Shown: positions 1 through 6,885 of the stretch, piece by piece
How positions within the stretch are numbered: position 1 is the first letter of the stretch
Layout: every line of letters begins with the position of its first letter
NCBI GenBank assembly: GCA_003446015.1
Contig: DMBU01000150.1
Location: 1-8,768 of the forward strand
Source of the DNA: Bacteroidales bacterium
Lineage (GTDB): Bacteria > Bacteroidota > Bacteroidia > Bacteroidales > UBA12077
Reading direction: 5' to 3'
DNA length: 8,768 nt
Program-made: the position numbers and the translations under genes
The notes under the pieces: generated by a model
Database searches by the model: none
Told to the model about the DNA's origin: nothing
Seen by the model: the letters and a program-made list of their open reading frames with translations, nothing else

Positions 1-20
1 TTCGAATCCTGCCACCCCGA
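1..20 (+). tRNA. 3' end of a tRNA, probably tRNA-Pro (partial)
   Basis: The window opens with TTCGAAT, the invariant T-loop, followed by the 3' side of the T-stem (CCTGC), a 3' acceptor strand CACCCCG and an unpaired A at the discriminator position. A G at position 72 followed by A73 implies a C1-G72 first pair, which in bacteria is characteristic of tRNA-Pro. The implied 5' acceptor strand is CGGGGTG. No CCA is encoded, as usual in Bacteroidota. The anticodon lies outside the window, so the isoacceptor cannot be named. The 3' ends of tRNA genes are common integration sites for elements like the one that follows. Confidence 0.72.
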
Positions 21-33
21 CAGATTGAAAATG

Positions 34-66
34 AAAAGCTTAGATGAAAATCTAAGCTTTTTTATT
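34..66 (+). terminator. Rho-independent terminator after the tRNA
   Basis: A perfect 12-bp stem, AAAAGCTTAGAT (34-45) with ATCTAAGCTTTT (50-61), is closed by a GAAA tetraloop and runs into a T-rich tail. It starts 13 bases after the tRNA discriminator base and so ends the tRNA transcript. Because the stem is flanked by A and T runs it could also stop transcription from the other strand. Confidence 0.87.
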
Positions 67-185
67 TGGTACTAGGTCAAACATAGGTAAAACAAAATAT
101 CACTTTCTTATCATATTTGTTAATATCTCTATTTCTTATTTATATTTTTTTATTATTTCTTTATTTTTAAACTAAATAATTAAAT

Positions 186-1325
186 ATGGAAGAAAAGGAC
201 AATGAAATCATGCAAGAGTATTTTGCTTCGATAAAACAGGATAAAGGAGATAATCTTAAAACAATTTTTTTTGATAGAATTAATAATGAAATTAACCAAT
301 ATTTTGAAGGACTAAAAACCTTCAAAAAATATCAAATTATATTTGATAATTGGAAAAGGGAATTTGATTTAGAAAAAAAGTTTGGGGAGCTTGCTTGCAA
401 AACATTTAATCTAAATAAGGAATATAGTGACTACATACTCTCTTTTATTGAACCGCTTGAAAAAATAGATTTTCAGGAAAAAATTATATTTAACAGATGG
501 GATGATTATATATTAAATAATTGGGAATTAAGTGATGAGAATTTTTTGAATGGGATTATGTTCAATTTATGTAATATCGGAATTCAATATAAAAAATACT
601 TAATAAAATATTATTCTGAATATGCTAGTTGTCCTTATTCTCAAGTGAGAAAATATTTTGAAGTTATTACAATAGAAGACATAAAAGAACATTTTTATTA
701 TACATGCAGATTAATTAATAATGGATTTTATTTTGATGAAAAGGAAAATGAGTTATCAACTCTGAAATTGATACTAAAGATATCTATGTCTGAACTAGTT
801 GATGTTAGCAAAAGTGATATAGATGAGTTTCATGATTATTTTAAGTATGGACCTTATGATAAATATGCGGATAGGACTTTGTTAATTCATGCGATAATAC
901 AGAATATTGAGAAAAGAGTTAGTTTAATAGAATCAAAAGATTTTAGGTTAATTAGCACTTTAACAATAAATCAAATTGAAGTATTTTCAAAGAATATAGA
1001 TTTTCTGTTTGACGATGATACAACGATGGATCAATTGAAAGGAATGTTTAATGCAGATTTTGATTTTTTACATAGAAATCCAATTGCACTAAAACCAAGT
1101 ATAACCCTAACATCTTTTGGATATTTATTAAATGAATTTGAGAAATGCAATTTATTTAATGTTCATGAGATAAATAATACTTTTAGTAAATATAAATGGT
1201 TAATTAATAAAAAAGGCAATAGAGTATTAACAAAAAGTATACAGGATGCAAGAGTTCCTAAGTATAATACTAAAGATGCAGAATATATAGATGACTTAAT
1301 AGAAAAGTTAAAAAATACTATATAA
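186..1325 (+). CDS. Unrecognised 379-residue protein, possible cargo
   Basis: I do not recognise this protein. It is predicted soluble, mostly helical and rich in Lys, Asp, Glu, Asn, Phe and Tyr. There is no signal peptide, membrane segment, P-loop or tyrosine-recombinase RHxxY pattern, so it is not the missing integrase. It can be read as a helical N-terminal two thirds (about 1-250) and a C-terminal region (about 260-379). The latter holds the acidic turn DFLFDDDTT (272-280) and a block near 336-376 (YKWLINKKGNRVLTK, then a short final helix). The tail faintly recalls C-terminal domains on other Bacteroidota mobile-element proteins, from memory only. The start at 186 follows a very AT-rich leader with no Shine-Dalgarno site; a second ATG at codon 9 is possible. 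The gene is visibly more AT-rich than its neighbours, suggesting a separate origin. It lies between the tRNA/terminator and the HTH gene, a usual cargo or integrase slot, so a defence or regulatory role is possible but unproven. Confidence 0.82.
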   Translation: MEEKDNEIMQEYFASIKQDKGDNLKTIFFDRINNEINQYFEGLKTFKKYQIIFDNWKREFDLEKKFGELACKTFNLNKEYSDYILSFIEPLEKIDFQEKIIFNRWDDYILNNWELSDENFLNGIMFNLCNIGIQYKKYLIKYYSEYASCPYSQVRKYFEVITIEDIKEHFYYTCRLINNGFYFDEKENELSTLKLILKISMSELVDVSKSDIDEFHDYFKYGPYDKYADRTLLIHAIIQNIEKRVSLIESKDFRLISTLTINQIEVFSKNIDFLFDDDTTMDQLKGMFNADFDFLHRNPIALKPSITLTSFGYLLNEFEKCNLFNVHEINNTFSKYKWLINKKGNRVLTKSIQDARVPKYNTKDAEYIDDLIEKLKNTI

Positions 1326-1329
1326 AATT

Positions 1330-1352
1330 AACTCGAATCGAGTTTTCGAGTT
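1330..1352 (+). repeat. Hairpin downstream of the 379-residue gene
   Basis: AACTCGAA (1330-1337) and TTCGAGTT (1345-1352) form a perfect 8-bp stem. The 7-base loop (TCGAGTT) repeats the 3' arm, so the 5' arm can pair with either of two tandem copies. It begins 5 bases after the stop codon, where a terminator would sit, but the tail CTTCATTCT is only a weak T tract. It could be a weak terminator or a protein-binding site for the gene that follows. Confidence 0.5.
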
Positions 1353-1408
1353 CTTCATTCTAAAAAAATATAAATCTTGCTTGTGTTAATCAATAAAATG
1401 ATAAAGAC

Positions 1409-1804
1409 ATGAGTAAGAAAAATAGTTTAAATGATCCAAATGCATTACTTCAAGTATTTGGAGCATTATTACAACAACAATTTGCATCTGAAGAACCGGA
1501 GTCAAAACCTACAACCGAGATGCGAAACGACCAGATATCTAACCAGGATATTAGTCGGTTAACAAAATACCTTAATGAGATAAGTGAACATCTGAAAAAG
1601 ATTCGAATGCTTTATCGGATGTCCATTAAAAACACCTACAATTTGGAGGAGACCAGCGAATTTACACAATTCTCCATCCCAAAGCTTTACAGAGACACAA
1701 GTCAGAATGAACTAAAATTTACAAAGCATTTTGGAAAAACACTCGTATTTCGAAAGGAAGATCTAATTGAATACATGTTAAAAGAAAAACCTAATCAAAA
1801 ATAA
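1409..1804 (+). CDS. Small DNA-binding protein with excisionase/MerR-like helix-turn-helix
   Basis: A 131-residue protein. Residues 1-45 are polar, with QQQ runs, and likely flexible. Residues 46-75 (DISRLTKYLNEISEHLKKI) form an amphipathic helix suited to dimerisation. Residues 78-125 fit the HTH_17 family of excisionase/MerR-like winged helices: a first helix around EETSEFTQFSIPKLY, a basic wing ending in KTLVFRKEDLIEYM, and the family's closing 'hxhxxxDLxxYh' pattern. Proteins of this type act as recombination directionality factors or as regulators of mobile-element genes. Its place just before the primase-helicase gene is common in Bacteroidota mobilizable elements. No Shine-Dalgarno site is visible; the leader is A-rich, which is usual for the phylum. 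The HTH class is clear; whether it drives excision or regulates transcription is inference. Confidence 0.85.
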   Translation: MSKKNSLNDPNALLQVFGALLQQQFASEEPESKPTTEMRNDQISNQDISRLTKYLNEISEHLKKIRMLYRMSIKNTYNLEETSEFTQFSIPKLYRDTSQNELKFTKHFGKTLVFRKEDLIEYMLKEKPNQK

Positions 1805-1843
1805 AAGAGCCTTGCACACCAAATACAAAAGCTCTTCTATTTT
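1805..1843 (+). terminator. Weak hairpin, possible attenuator between HTH and primase genes
   Basis: AAGAGC (1805-1810) pairs with GCTCTT (1831-1836) across a 20-base loop, followed by CTATTTTATAAATTTTT. The stem is short and the loop long, so termination would be partial at best. It begins right at the stop codon of the HTH gene and ends about 20 bases before the primase-helicase start. Confidence 0.3.
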
Positions 1844-1861
1844 ATAAATTTTTGATACTTT

Positions 1862-3880
1862 ATGAGTACAAATTTATTAAATAATTGGATAATATCCTAT
1901 TTTCCAAATGTATTTTCAAAAGAAAAAGAAAAGGATATATATCTGTTACAGTTAGTTGAAGAAGTTAAAAGTGAACTATACAAATATCAAATTGAAAAAA
2001 TCCGAAAAGCAGTTGATAAGGACGAAAAGAACAAATTAAAAACGAAACTACCAGCTGTTTCCATATCTGCCAAAATGAAATCCGGACACAAGGTCTCTGA
2101 TATTATTGAACATACAGGATTAATCCAAGTGGATATCGATGAACTTAAAGAAAATGAGATTGGTGGCTATATTGAGAAGTTAAAGCAGGATCAATATACT
2201 TTTATATTGTTTAAATCTCCTTCTGGCAGGCCCAAGTTAATTGTAAAAATTCCTAAGGAATTGCATAACCACAAACATTATTTTGAAGGACTTTCTGAAT
2301 ATTATCTAAAAAGGTACAACCTGAAAGTTGATCAATCGTGTAAAGATCCATCCCGATTGATGTTTTTAAGTCATGATCCAGATATATATGTAAATGATAA
2401 TTCTGTACTATTTAATAAAATAAATTATAGTACAAAAAAGGAAGCTAAACCTGATGATAGAGTTAAGTCTGATGCAATCAAACTTATCGAACAAATTGAG
2501 AAAGATGGTATAGATATAACCTCAGAATATAAAGACTGGATAGATGTTATTTTTGCTCTTATTGAAATATTTGGGGTTGAAGCAGATGAATATGTTCACA
2601 GGGTTTCCAGGTTTTATCATGCATATAGGTTTACGGAAACGCAGGATCAGATTGAATCATGCAGAAAGTCTAAGGGCGCTGGGATTACAAAAAATTCGTT
2701 TTTTCATATAGCAAAAAAGTATATTAATTCTAATCATAAAAGTAAAGAAGAAAAAACATCAAAGAGAGACAAATTTTCGATAACAGAAGATTATTTAATT
2801 AGATATTATGATATACGATACAATATTGTTTCAAACGATATTGAATTTAAACGAATCAACTCTTCAAAATTTGAAGTTCTAAACGAAAACACACTTTACA
2901 TTGAACTTTACAAAAAAGGAATAAACATTAGCCTCAATAATTTATTGGTTTTACTTCGGTCCGATTTTGTTAAAAAACATGACCCTTTTGAAAACTACTT
3001 TAAAATTCTTCCAAAATGGAACGGTCAGGATTATATCCTAAAACTATGCAGCTATGTAAAGGTTAAAGATCAAGAACTTTTCAACTATCATTTTAAAAAA
3101 TGGCTAGTCCGTTTAGTTGCTACAGCTTTGGAGTATCACTTCTTTAACAAACAAATGCTGGTTTTTATTGACCAAAATCAGAATAACGGTAAATCTACTT
3201 TCTCACGCTTTTTATGTCCGCCATCATTGAATAAATACATAGCGGAGAATATCTCCTTGGATAAAGACAGTAGAATATTATTAGCCAGAAGCATTTTAAT
3301 CAACATGGATGAGTTGGACACTTTTGATAAAGTTGGAATTAATGCCTTAAAAGCTTTATTCTCAAAAGAACAGATTAATGAACGCTTACCATATGATCGA
3401 AAAAATACGGTAATGCCACGTAAATGCAGTTTTGTTGGGAATACCAATAAAACGGAGTTCTTACAGGATGAATCAGGTAGTGTTCGTTGGCTGTGTTTTG
3501 AAGTTGAATCTATTGATTGGGATTATTCCAAAAAGGTGAATGTTGATTTGGTTTATGCCCAGGCTTATGCATTGTATAAGTCAGGAACTTTCAATTACAA
3601 TATGACCAGAGAAGATATTGAAATTAATGAACAAAGAAATAAGAAGTTCTATGTGAGAACTTATGAGATGGAATTAGTCTCGAAATATTTTGAAACAGAC
3701 GAAGCGGAATTACCTCAAAATTTTATTACCCCATCGGAAGTATTAGAAATAATTGAGGGAAAAGAAAAGAAAAAATTAAAGACGAACAATGTAAAAATTG
3801 GAAAAGCCATAAAAGCATTGGGCAATAAGAAGTTTAAGCCAAGTGATAATTATGGTTATTATTTAAAAATGAAAACATAA
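1862..3880 (+). CDS. VirE_N / VapE-type primase-helicase of a mobile element
   Basis: A 672-residue two-part replication protein. Residues about 65-185 match the VirE N-terminal (BT4734-like) domain, related to archaeo-eukaryotic primases: TGLIQVDIDEL (85-95) carries the DxD metal site, FKSPSGRPKLIVKI (117-130) the second motif, and SCKDPSRLMFLSHDPDIY (159-176) the third. Residues about 200-290 form a helical linker like those seen after primase domains. Residues about 372-610 are a VapE-type P-loop ATPase: Walker A QNNGKST (440-446), Walker B ILINMDELD (478-486), a sensor-like FVGNTNK (524-530) and a likely arginine finger in SVRW (R542). The C-terminal 60 residues are basic. Such proteins prime and unwind DNA during replication of integrative elements and satellites. 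The first glycine of the usual GxxxxGK is Gln438. ATG at 1862 is the only sensible start. Domain assignment is strong; the exact role in this element is inferred. Confidence 0.93.
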   Translation: MSTNLLNNWIISYFPNVFSKEKEKDIYLLQLVEEVKSELYKYQIEKIRKAVDKDEKNKLKTKLPAVSISAKMKSGHKVSDIIEHTGLIQVDIDELKENEIGGYIEKLKQDQYTFILFKSPSGRPKLIVKIPKELHNHKHYFEGLSEYYLKRYNLKVDQSCKDPSRLMFLSHDPDIYVNDNSVLFNKINYSTKKEAKPDDRVKSDAIKLIEQIEKDGIDITSEYKDWIDVIFALIEIFGVEADEYVHRVSRFYHAYRFTETQDQIESCRKSKGAGITKNSFFHIAKKYINSNHKSKEEKTSKRDKFSITEDYLIRYYDIRYNIVSNDIEFKRINSSKFEVLNENTLYIELYKKGINISLNNLLVLLRSDFVKKHDPFENYFKILPKWNGQDYILKLCSYVKVKDQELFNYHFKKWLVRLVATALEYHFFNKQMLVFIDQNQNNGKSTFSRFLCPPSLNKYIAENISLDKDSRILLARSILINMDELDTFDKVGINALKALFSKEQINERLPYDRKNTVMPRKCSFVGNTNKTEFLQDESGSVRWLCFEVESIDWDYSKKVNVDLVYAQAYALYKSGTFNYNMTREDIEINEQRNKKFYVRTYEMELVSKYFETDEAELPQNFITPSEVLEIIEGKEKKKLKTNNVKIGKAIKALGNKKFKPSDNYGYYLKMKT

Positions 3881-3882
3881 AT

Positions 3883-3974
3883 CACTTACCGTCTTACCGT
3901 GTAAAGTGAAAAGTCAATAAATATAGGAGTTAGGTAAGGTAAGTAAAAAGTATGCACACTTACCATCTTACCGT
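3883..3974 (+). repeat. CACTTACC/TTACCGT repeats upstream of the mobilization genes
   Basis: CACTTACCGTCTTACCGT (3883-3900) recurs at 3957-3974 with one G-to-A change. Between them GGTAAGGTAAGT (3933-3944) is the inverse of the motif: GGTAAGT (3938-3944) can pair with ACTTACC (3958-3964), and GGTAA (3933-3937) with TTACC (3968-3972). A further inverted copy, GGTAAGTG, lies at 4131-4138. Each unit is itself a pair of TTACC half sites spaced about one helical turn apart, the look of a protein-binding array. The array begins 2 bases after the primase-helicase stop. It could bind the BfmA-like RHH protein encoded just downstream, either as oriT accessory sites or as an autoregulatory operator. 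Confidence 0.6.
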
Positions 3975-4005
3975 AATTAAATGAACAAGTTTAAATAGAA
4001 ATATT

Positions 4006-4167
4006 ATGAAAATTAAGGAGAGCAAGGTTAAGCAAGCGGAAACAACACTTTCAGTATTGTTTGTTCACTTGCCACTGATAAACAACAGCAATATATATTG
4101 CTTAGACGTGGGGTGGTATAATAAGATTGAGGTAAGTGTTTCAAAATCAAAAGAATTTTTAATGTAA
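4006..4167 (+). CDS. Possible 53-residue small protein in the oriT-like gap
   Basis: An ATG at 4006 opens a frame that runs to a TAA at 4165-4167, coding 53 residues beginning MKIKESKVKQ and ending KSKEFLM, with a hydrophobic middle (LSVLFVHLPLI). I recognise no family. Against it, the frame covers both hairpins and the G-rich block of the candidate oriT, so the sequence may be constrained as DNA and open by chance. In its favour, it has the same strand as its neighbours, ends 12 bases before the mobilization gene, and is long for random AT-rich DNA. Confidence 0.25.
   Translation: MKIKESKVKQAETTLSVLFVHLPLINNSNIYCLDVGWYNKIEVSVSKSKEFLM
4040..4138 (+). other. Candidate origin of transfer (oriT)
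   Basis: Directly upstream of the mobilization genes, two hairpins follow each other. The first has 10-base arms, 4040-4049 and 4053-4062, with one mismatch and a TTC loop. The second is a perfect 16-bp palindrome, AGCAATATATATTGCT (4087-4102). Right after it comes the G-rich block GACGTGGGGTGGTA (about 4105-4118), then an inverted CACTTACC copy (4131-4138). A stem next to a strand-biased stretch is the usual layout of a relaxase nick region, and in BfmA/BtgA-type elements oriT lies beside the mobilization genes. The nick base cannot be read from the sequence. Confidence 0.45.
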
Positions 4168-4179
4168 TAGTATATTAAC

Positions 4180-4677
4180 ATGGCAACAAATTTAACAACA
4201 GTTAATATTGACAAAGCATCTCAAAAAGAACTCAAAAAGCTGAGTCAAAGTTGGGAAATGTCGCAAGTTGAGTTTCTAAATAATGCCATATGGTATTTTA
4301 AGAAAACAGGAATTAATCCTATTTCACCCATCTTTTCTCCAAAGGAAGAAATGGCGAAAATGAATAAGCGTTTAGATCAGGTTATTAAATTCATTCGGCA
4401 TCAGCAGACAGAAAAATTGAACCCACTTTTGGATGAGATAATAATTGTGGAAAGAAGATTAAAAGAAAATATTGCAACTGGCATAAACCAAGATGATTTA
4501 AATCCTACTACCGATGGTTTAAAAGAAATTTTAGAGATTGTAAGAGAAGGTAAAGACAATAAGATAAATTTTAGAAATGTAGTTGTTGCAATGTTTGAAG
4601 CATTAAGAAAAAGTAAATCTATAAATATGGATGAAAAAGATAAGGAGAGAATTATTGATGCCATACTTAAAATTTGA
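4180..4677 (+). CDS. BfmA/BtgA-family mobilization accessory protein
   Basis: A 165-residue protein. Residues about 5-43 look like a ribbon-helix-helix DNA-binding domain: a TTVNID strand, then two helices through SWEMSQVEFLNNAIWYF. The stretch that marks the BfmA/BtgA family follows: GINPISPIFSPKEEMAKMNK (44-63), then RLDQVIKFIRHQQTEKLNPL (64-83) and the coiled helix DEIIIVERRL. Family members bind oriT and help the partner mobilization protein form the relaxosome of Bacteroides-type mobilizable elements, which borrow a conjugative element's transfer machinery. The 3' end overlaps the DUF5712 gene by 20 bases, so the pair is likely translated together. The repeat array and hairpins directly upstream are plausible binding sites and might let it repress its own operon. 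Confidence 0.9.
   Translation: MATNLTTVNIDKASQKELKKLSQSWEMSQVEFLNNAIWYFKKTGINPISPIFSPKEEMAKMNKRLDQVIKFIRHQQTEKLNPLLDEIIIVERRLKENIATGINQDDLNPTTDGLKEILEIVREGKDNKINFRNVVVAMFEALRKSKSINMDEKDKERIIDAILKI
4642..4648 (+). promoter_or_regulatory. Shine-Dalgarno-like site deciding the DUF5712 gene start
   Basis: AAGGAGA lies 9 bases before the ATG at 4658, inside the 3' end of the upstream gene. Bacteroidota rarely rely on such sites, but spacing and match are good. It supports 4658 rather than the in-frame ATG at 4631, which would add nine residues (MKKIRRELL) not expected in the family. Confidence 0.4.
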
Positions 4678-6091
4678 TAAACCAGAAGGAACTTCTTCTA
4701 ATAAGGGAAGTTGTAGTGCTTTTGTGAACTATCTGCTTAAAGAAGATAAGGAACAAAAGTTGGATAAAGAATATTTCTTTAATCATGACAACGATATGAT
4801 TGATTCCTTAACTGTAGTAAAATCTATTGATACGAACCGCCAGGGCATAAAAAAGAATGAAGCTAAATTTTATACAGGATCAATAAATTTTAGCGAAGAG
4901 GAATTAATATTTATACAAAATGATTTTAAAAAGATAAAAGGCTATTCTGTGAAGATATTTGAGCAATATGCCAAGAATTTTAATAAAGACTTATCCATTC
5001 AAGATATAAACTGGTTTGCTAAAGTGGAGTCGAAAAGACATTATAAAGGAAATGATGAAAAAGTAAATTTGGGCTTAGCCCGACAGGGAGATCAAAAACC
5101 GGGAATAAATACTCATATTCACTTTATTGTGGGCAGAAAATCAGCAGATGGTTCTAAAAAGTTATCTCCTGTAACAAATCATATTAATACTTCAAAAGGA
5201 GCTGTTAAAGGTGGATTTAATCGTGATCAGTTTAAAAAGGATGTGGAATCCATTTTTGATGATCTGTTTAAATATAACCGGGGGTATTTCGAGAAATATG
5301 AATATTTAAATCAGGCAAGTAAAAAGAATGAAGAATATGAAGGGATTAAAATTAAATCAGAAAGCAATAGAATTAGATATGATAAATTAAACGAAACTGA
5401 AAAGAGAAATAAACTAAGCAAATTTATAGACCACTTAAATGAGCGTTTTGAGCTGGAAAATAAAAGCATGTTAGATAAAGGTCAAATCTTAAAATATGCT
5501 GAAGAATCAAATTACAATGGTGCAGTTTACAAATCTTTAGTTAACCTAAATTTTAAAATATACTCTGGAGATAAAATACCTGACGATAAAAACAGTTTTG
5601 TGCTGGAATACTCCAAATACCTCAATTTGCCCTATAACCAGCTTCCGGTTTCTTTAAAGCGAGAAAAAATAGAACGGTATGCACACATGATTAATAGAAG
5701 ATTGCCGGGAGAAATGAAAAAAATAGATCTGGAAAAGATTTTAGATGATGAATATAAACGGAACTATTCGGGAAAGTCATTTAAAATACTCAATGCGATA
5801 AATAGTGCGCTTAAGAAGTCAGATATGGATGAAGTAAAATCATTGCTTGAAAGGATAGGGAACAGGAGTGAGTATTACGATCAAATTAAAATACAAAAAC
5901 AGCAAACAGAAGAAAAAGAGAATAAATCTAACATGTTAACAGAAACTCTGGATGCAATTTTAAATGCTCCATCTATTCAAGAGATCGTTTCGTATGATCC
6001 AGCAGAGAAAGAAAATCAGTTTATCGATGATAAAGAAGAAATCAAGAAAAAAAGAAAAAAACGCAGGAAACGAAAAGGACCGAAATATTAA
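4658..6091 (+). CDS. DUF5712-family (BtgB-like) mobilization protein, probable relaxase
   Basis: A 477-residue protein beginning MPYLKFDKPEGTSSNKG, the typical opening of DUF5712 proteins paired with BfmA/BtgA in Bacteroidota. Conserved blocks are FVNYLLKED (22-30), FYTGSINFSEEE (71-82), WFAKVESKRHYKG (119-131), and THIHFIVGRKSADGSKKLSP (152-171) followed by VTNHIN and KGAVKGGFNRDQF (180-192). HIH (His153, His155) resembles the metal-binding histidines of relaxases, and Tyr26, Tyr39 or Tyr129 could be the nicking residue, though which one is not evident. After about 220 the protein is helical and poorly conserved. It ends in a strongly basic tail (463-477, mostly Lys and Arg) suited to binding DNA. 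It overlaps the previous gene by 20 bases and ends 16 bases before parA, so the three form one operon. Family assignment is strong; relaxase chemistry is inferred from family context. Confidence 0.9.
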   Translation: MPYLKFDKPEGTSSNKGSCSAFVNYLLKEDKEQKLDKEYFFNHDNDMIDSLTVVKSIDTNRQGIKKNEAKFYTGSINFSEEELIFIQNDFKKIKGYSVKIFEQYAKNFNKDLSIQDINWFAKVESKRHYKGNDEKVNLGLARQGDQKPGINTHIHFIVGRKSADGSKKLSPVTNHINTSKGAVKGGFNRDQFKKDVESIFDDLFKYNRGYFEKYEYLNQASKKNEEYEGIKIKSESNRIRYDKLNETEKRNKLSKFIDHLNERFELENKSMLDKGQILKYAEESNYNGAVYKSLVNLNFKIYSGDKIPDDKNSFVLEYSKYLNLPYNQLPVSLKREKIERYAHMINRRLPGEMKKIDLEKILDDEYKRNYSGKSFKILNAINSALKKSDMDEVKSLLERIGNRSEYYDQIKIQKQQTEEKENKSNMLTETLDAILNAPSIQEIVSYDPAEKENQFIDDKEEIKKKRKKRRKRKGPKY

Positions 6092-6107
6092 CCAAAAATT
6101 TAATACT

Positions 6108-6854
6108 ATGACAAAAGTAATTTCAATTGCAAACCACAAGGGTGGTGTAGGTAAAACAACTACTACAGTAAATCTATCAGCCGGATTAAACCGAAAAGGG
6201 AAAAGAGTATTGTGTGTTGATTTAGATCCTCAGGCTAATCTAACTCAAAGTTTAGGAGTTTCTGAATTTGAAAGCTCAGTTTATGATAGTTTGACTCAAA
6301 ATAGTGAGTTAATACCAATAAATATTAAAGAAGGATTCGATATCATTCCTTCGCATATAAATTTATCTGGTGCAGAAGTTGAACTAAATAATGAACCCGG
6401 AAGAGAGTATATTCTGAAAGGCTTGTTAAAGCAAATTAAAGGTAATTATGATTATGTGTTTATTGATTGTCCACCATCGTTAGGTTTGTTAACCGTAAAT
6501 GCATTTGTAGCTTCTGATAAGTTGCTTATACCATTGCAGGCTGAATATTTGGCAACTCAGGGATTAGCAAAGTTAATGGAAGTTATTAATAAGGTAAAAG
6601 AAAGAATTAATCCTGAATTTGACCTGGAAGGAGTTGTTTTAACTCAATTTAACAAACGTTTGGTATTAAATAAGGATATAGCCAGAAGTGTTGAAAAACA
6701 CTTTGGATCAAAATTATACCAATCTGCCATCAGAGAAAATATTGCATTAGCCGAAGCTCCGTCTTTAGGCCAGGATATATTTGAGTATAATTCTAACTGT
6801 AATGGCGCATTTGATTATTTCCAGTTAACTAAGGAATTTATGAATCGCATGTAA
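6108..6854 (+). CDS. parA: ParA-family partition ATPase
   Basis: A 248-residue ParA/Soj-type Walker ATPase of the short kind, with no N-terminal HTH. It has the deviant Walker A KGGVGKTTT (11-19, signature Lys11), the A' motif VDLDPQANLTQSLG (37-50) and the Walker B-like FIDCPPSLG (118-126). Later ParA blocks follow: PLQAEYLATQGLAKL (142-156), GVVLTQFNKR (175-184) and AIRENIALAEAPSLGQDIFEY (207-227, cited by position). Such proteins use ATP-dependent, non-specific DNA binding to move and position the partner-bound DNA. I chose the ATG at 6108 because the protein then opens MTKVISIANHKGG as in the family; the longer frame from 5964 would overlap the DUF5712 tail with a meaningless basic leader. 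It follows the mobilization gene by 16 bases and is followed by the 9-bp repeat array and an RHH gene, which marks a type Ib-like partition cassette. Confidence 0.95.
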   Translation: MTKVISIANHKGGVGKTTTTVNLSAGLNRKGKRVLCVDLDPQANLTQSLGVSEFESSVYDSLTQNSELIPINIKEGFDIIPSHINLSGAEVELNNEPGREYILKGLLKQIKGNYDYVFIDCPPSLGLLTVNAFVASDKLLIPLQAEYLATQGLAKLMEVINKVKERINPEFDLEGVVLTQFNKRLVLNKDIARSVEKHFGSKLYQSAIRENIALAEAPSLGQDIFEYNSNCNGAFDYFQLTKEFMNRM

Positions 6855-6885
6855 GATGAGAAATACAAAGCATATGAAATGCCTA

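Noticed and set aside
186..1325. The 379-residue protein as an RteC-type regulator or an integrase
   Set aside because: I compared it with the remembered RteC pattern and with tyrosine and serine recombinase motifs; none of the signature residues are present.
3178..3447. Minus-strand open frame of 89 codons
   Set aside because: It lies wholly opposite the Walker A and Walker B region of the primase-helicase, has no recognisable domain and no start context; it is an antisense shadow.
4631..4657. N-terminal extension of the DUF5712 protein
   Set aside because: The nine extra residues do not fit the family's usual MPYLKF-type start, and the Shine-Dalgarno-like site points to 4658.
4401..4664. 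Minus-strand open frame of 87 codons
   Set aside because: It lies opposite the BfmA-like gene; its Ser/Leu/Ile-rich translation is what Lys/Asp/Glu/Asn-rich sense codons give on the other strand.
5964..6107. N-terminal extension of ParA
   Set aside because: The extra 48 residues overlap the DUF5712 tail in another frame, are very basic without a domain, and precede the family's normal MxKVISIANxKGG start.
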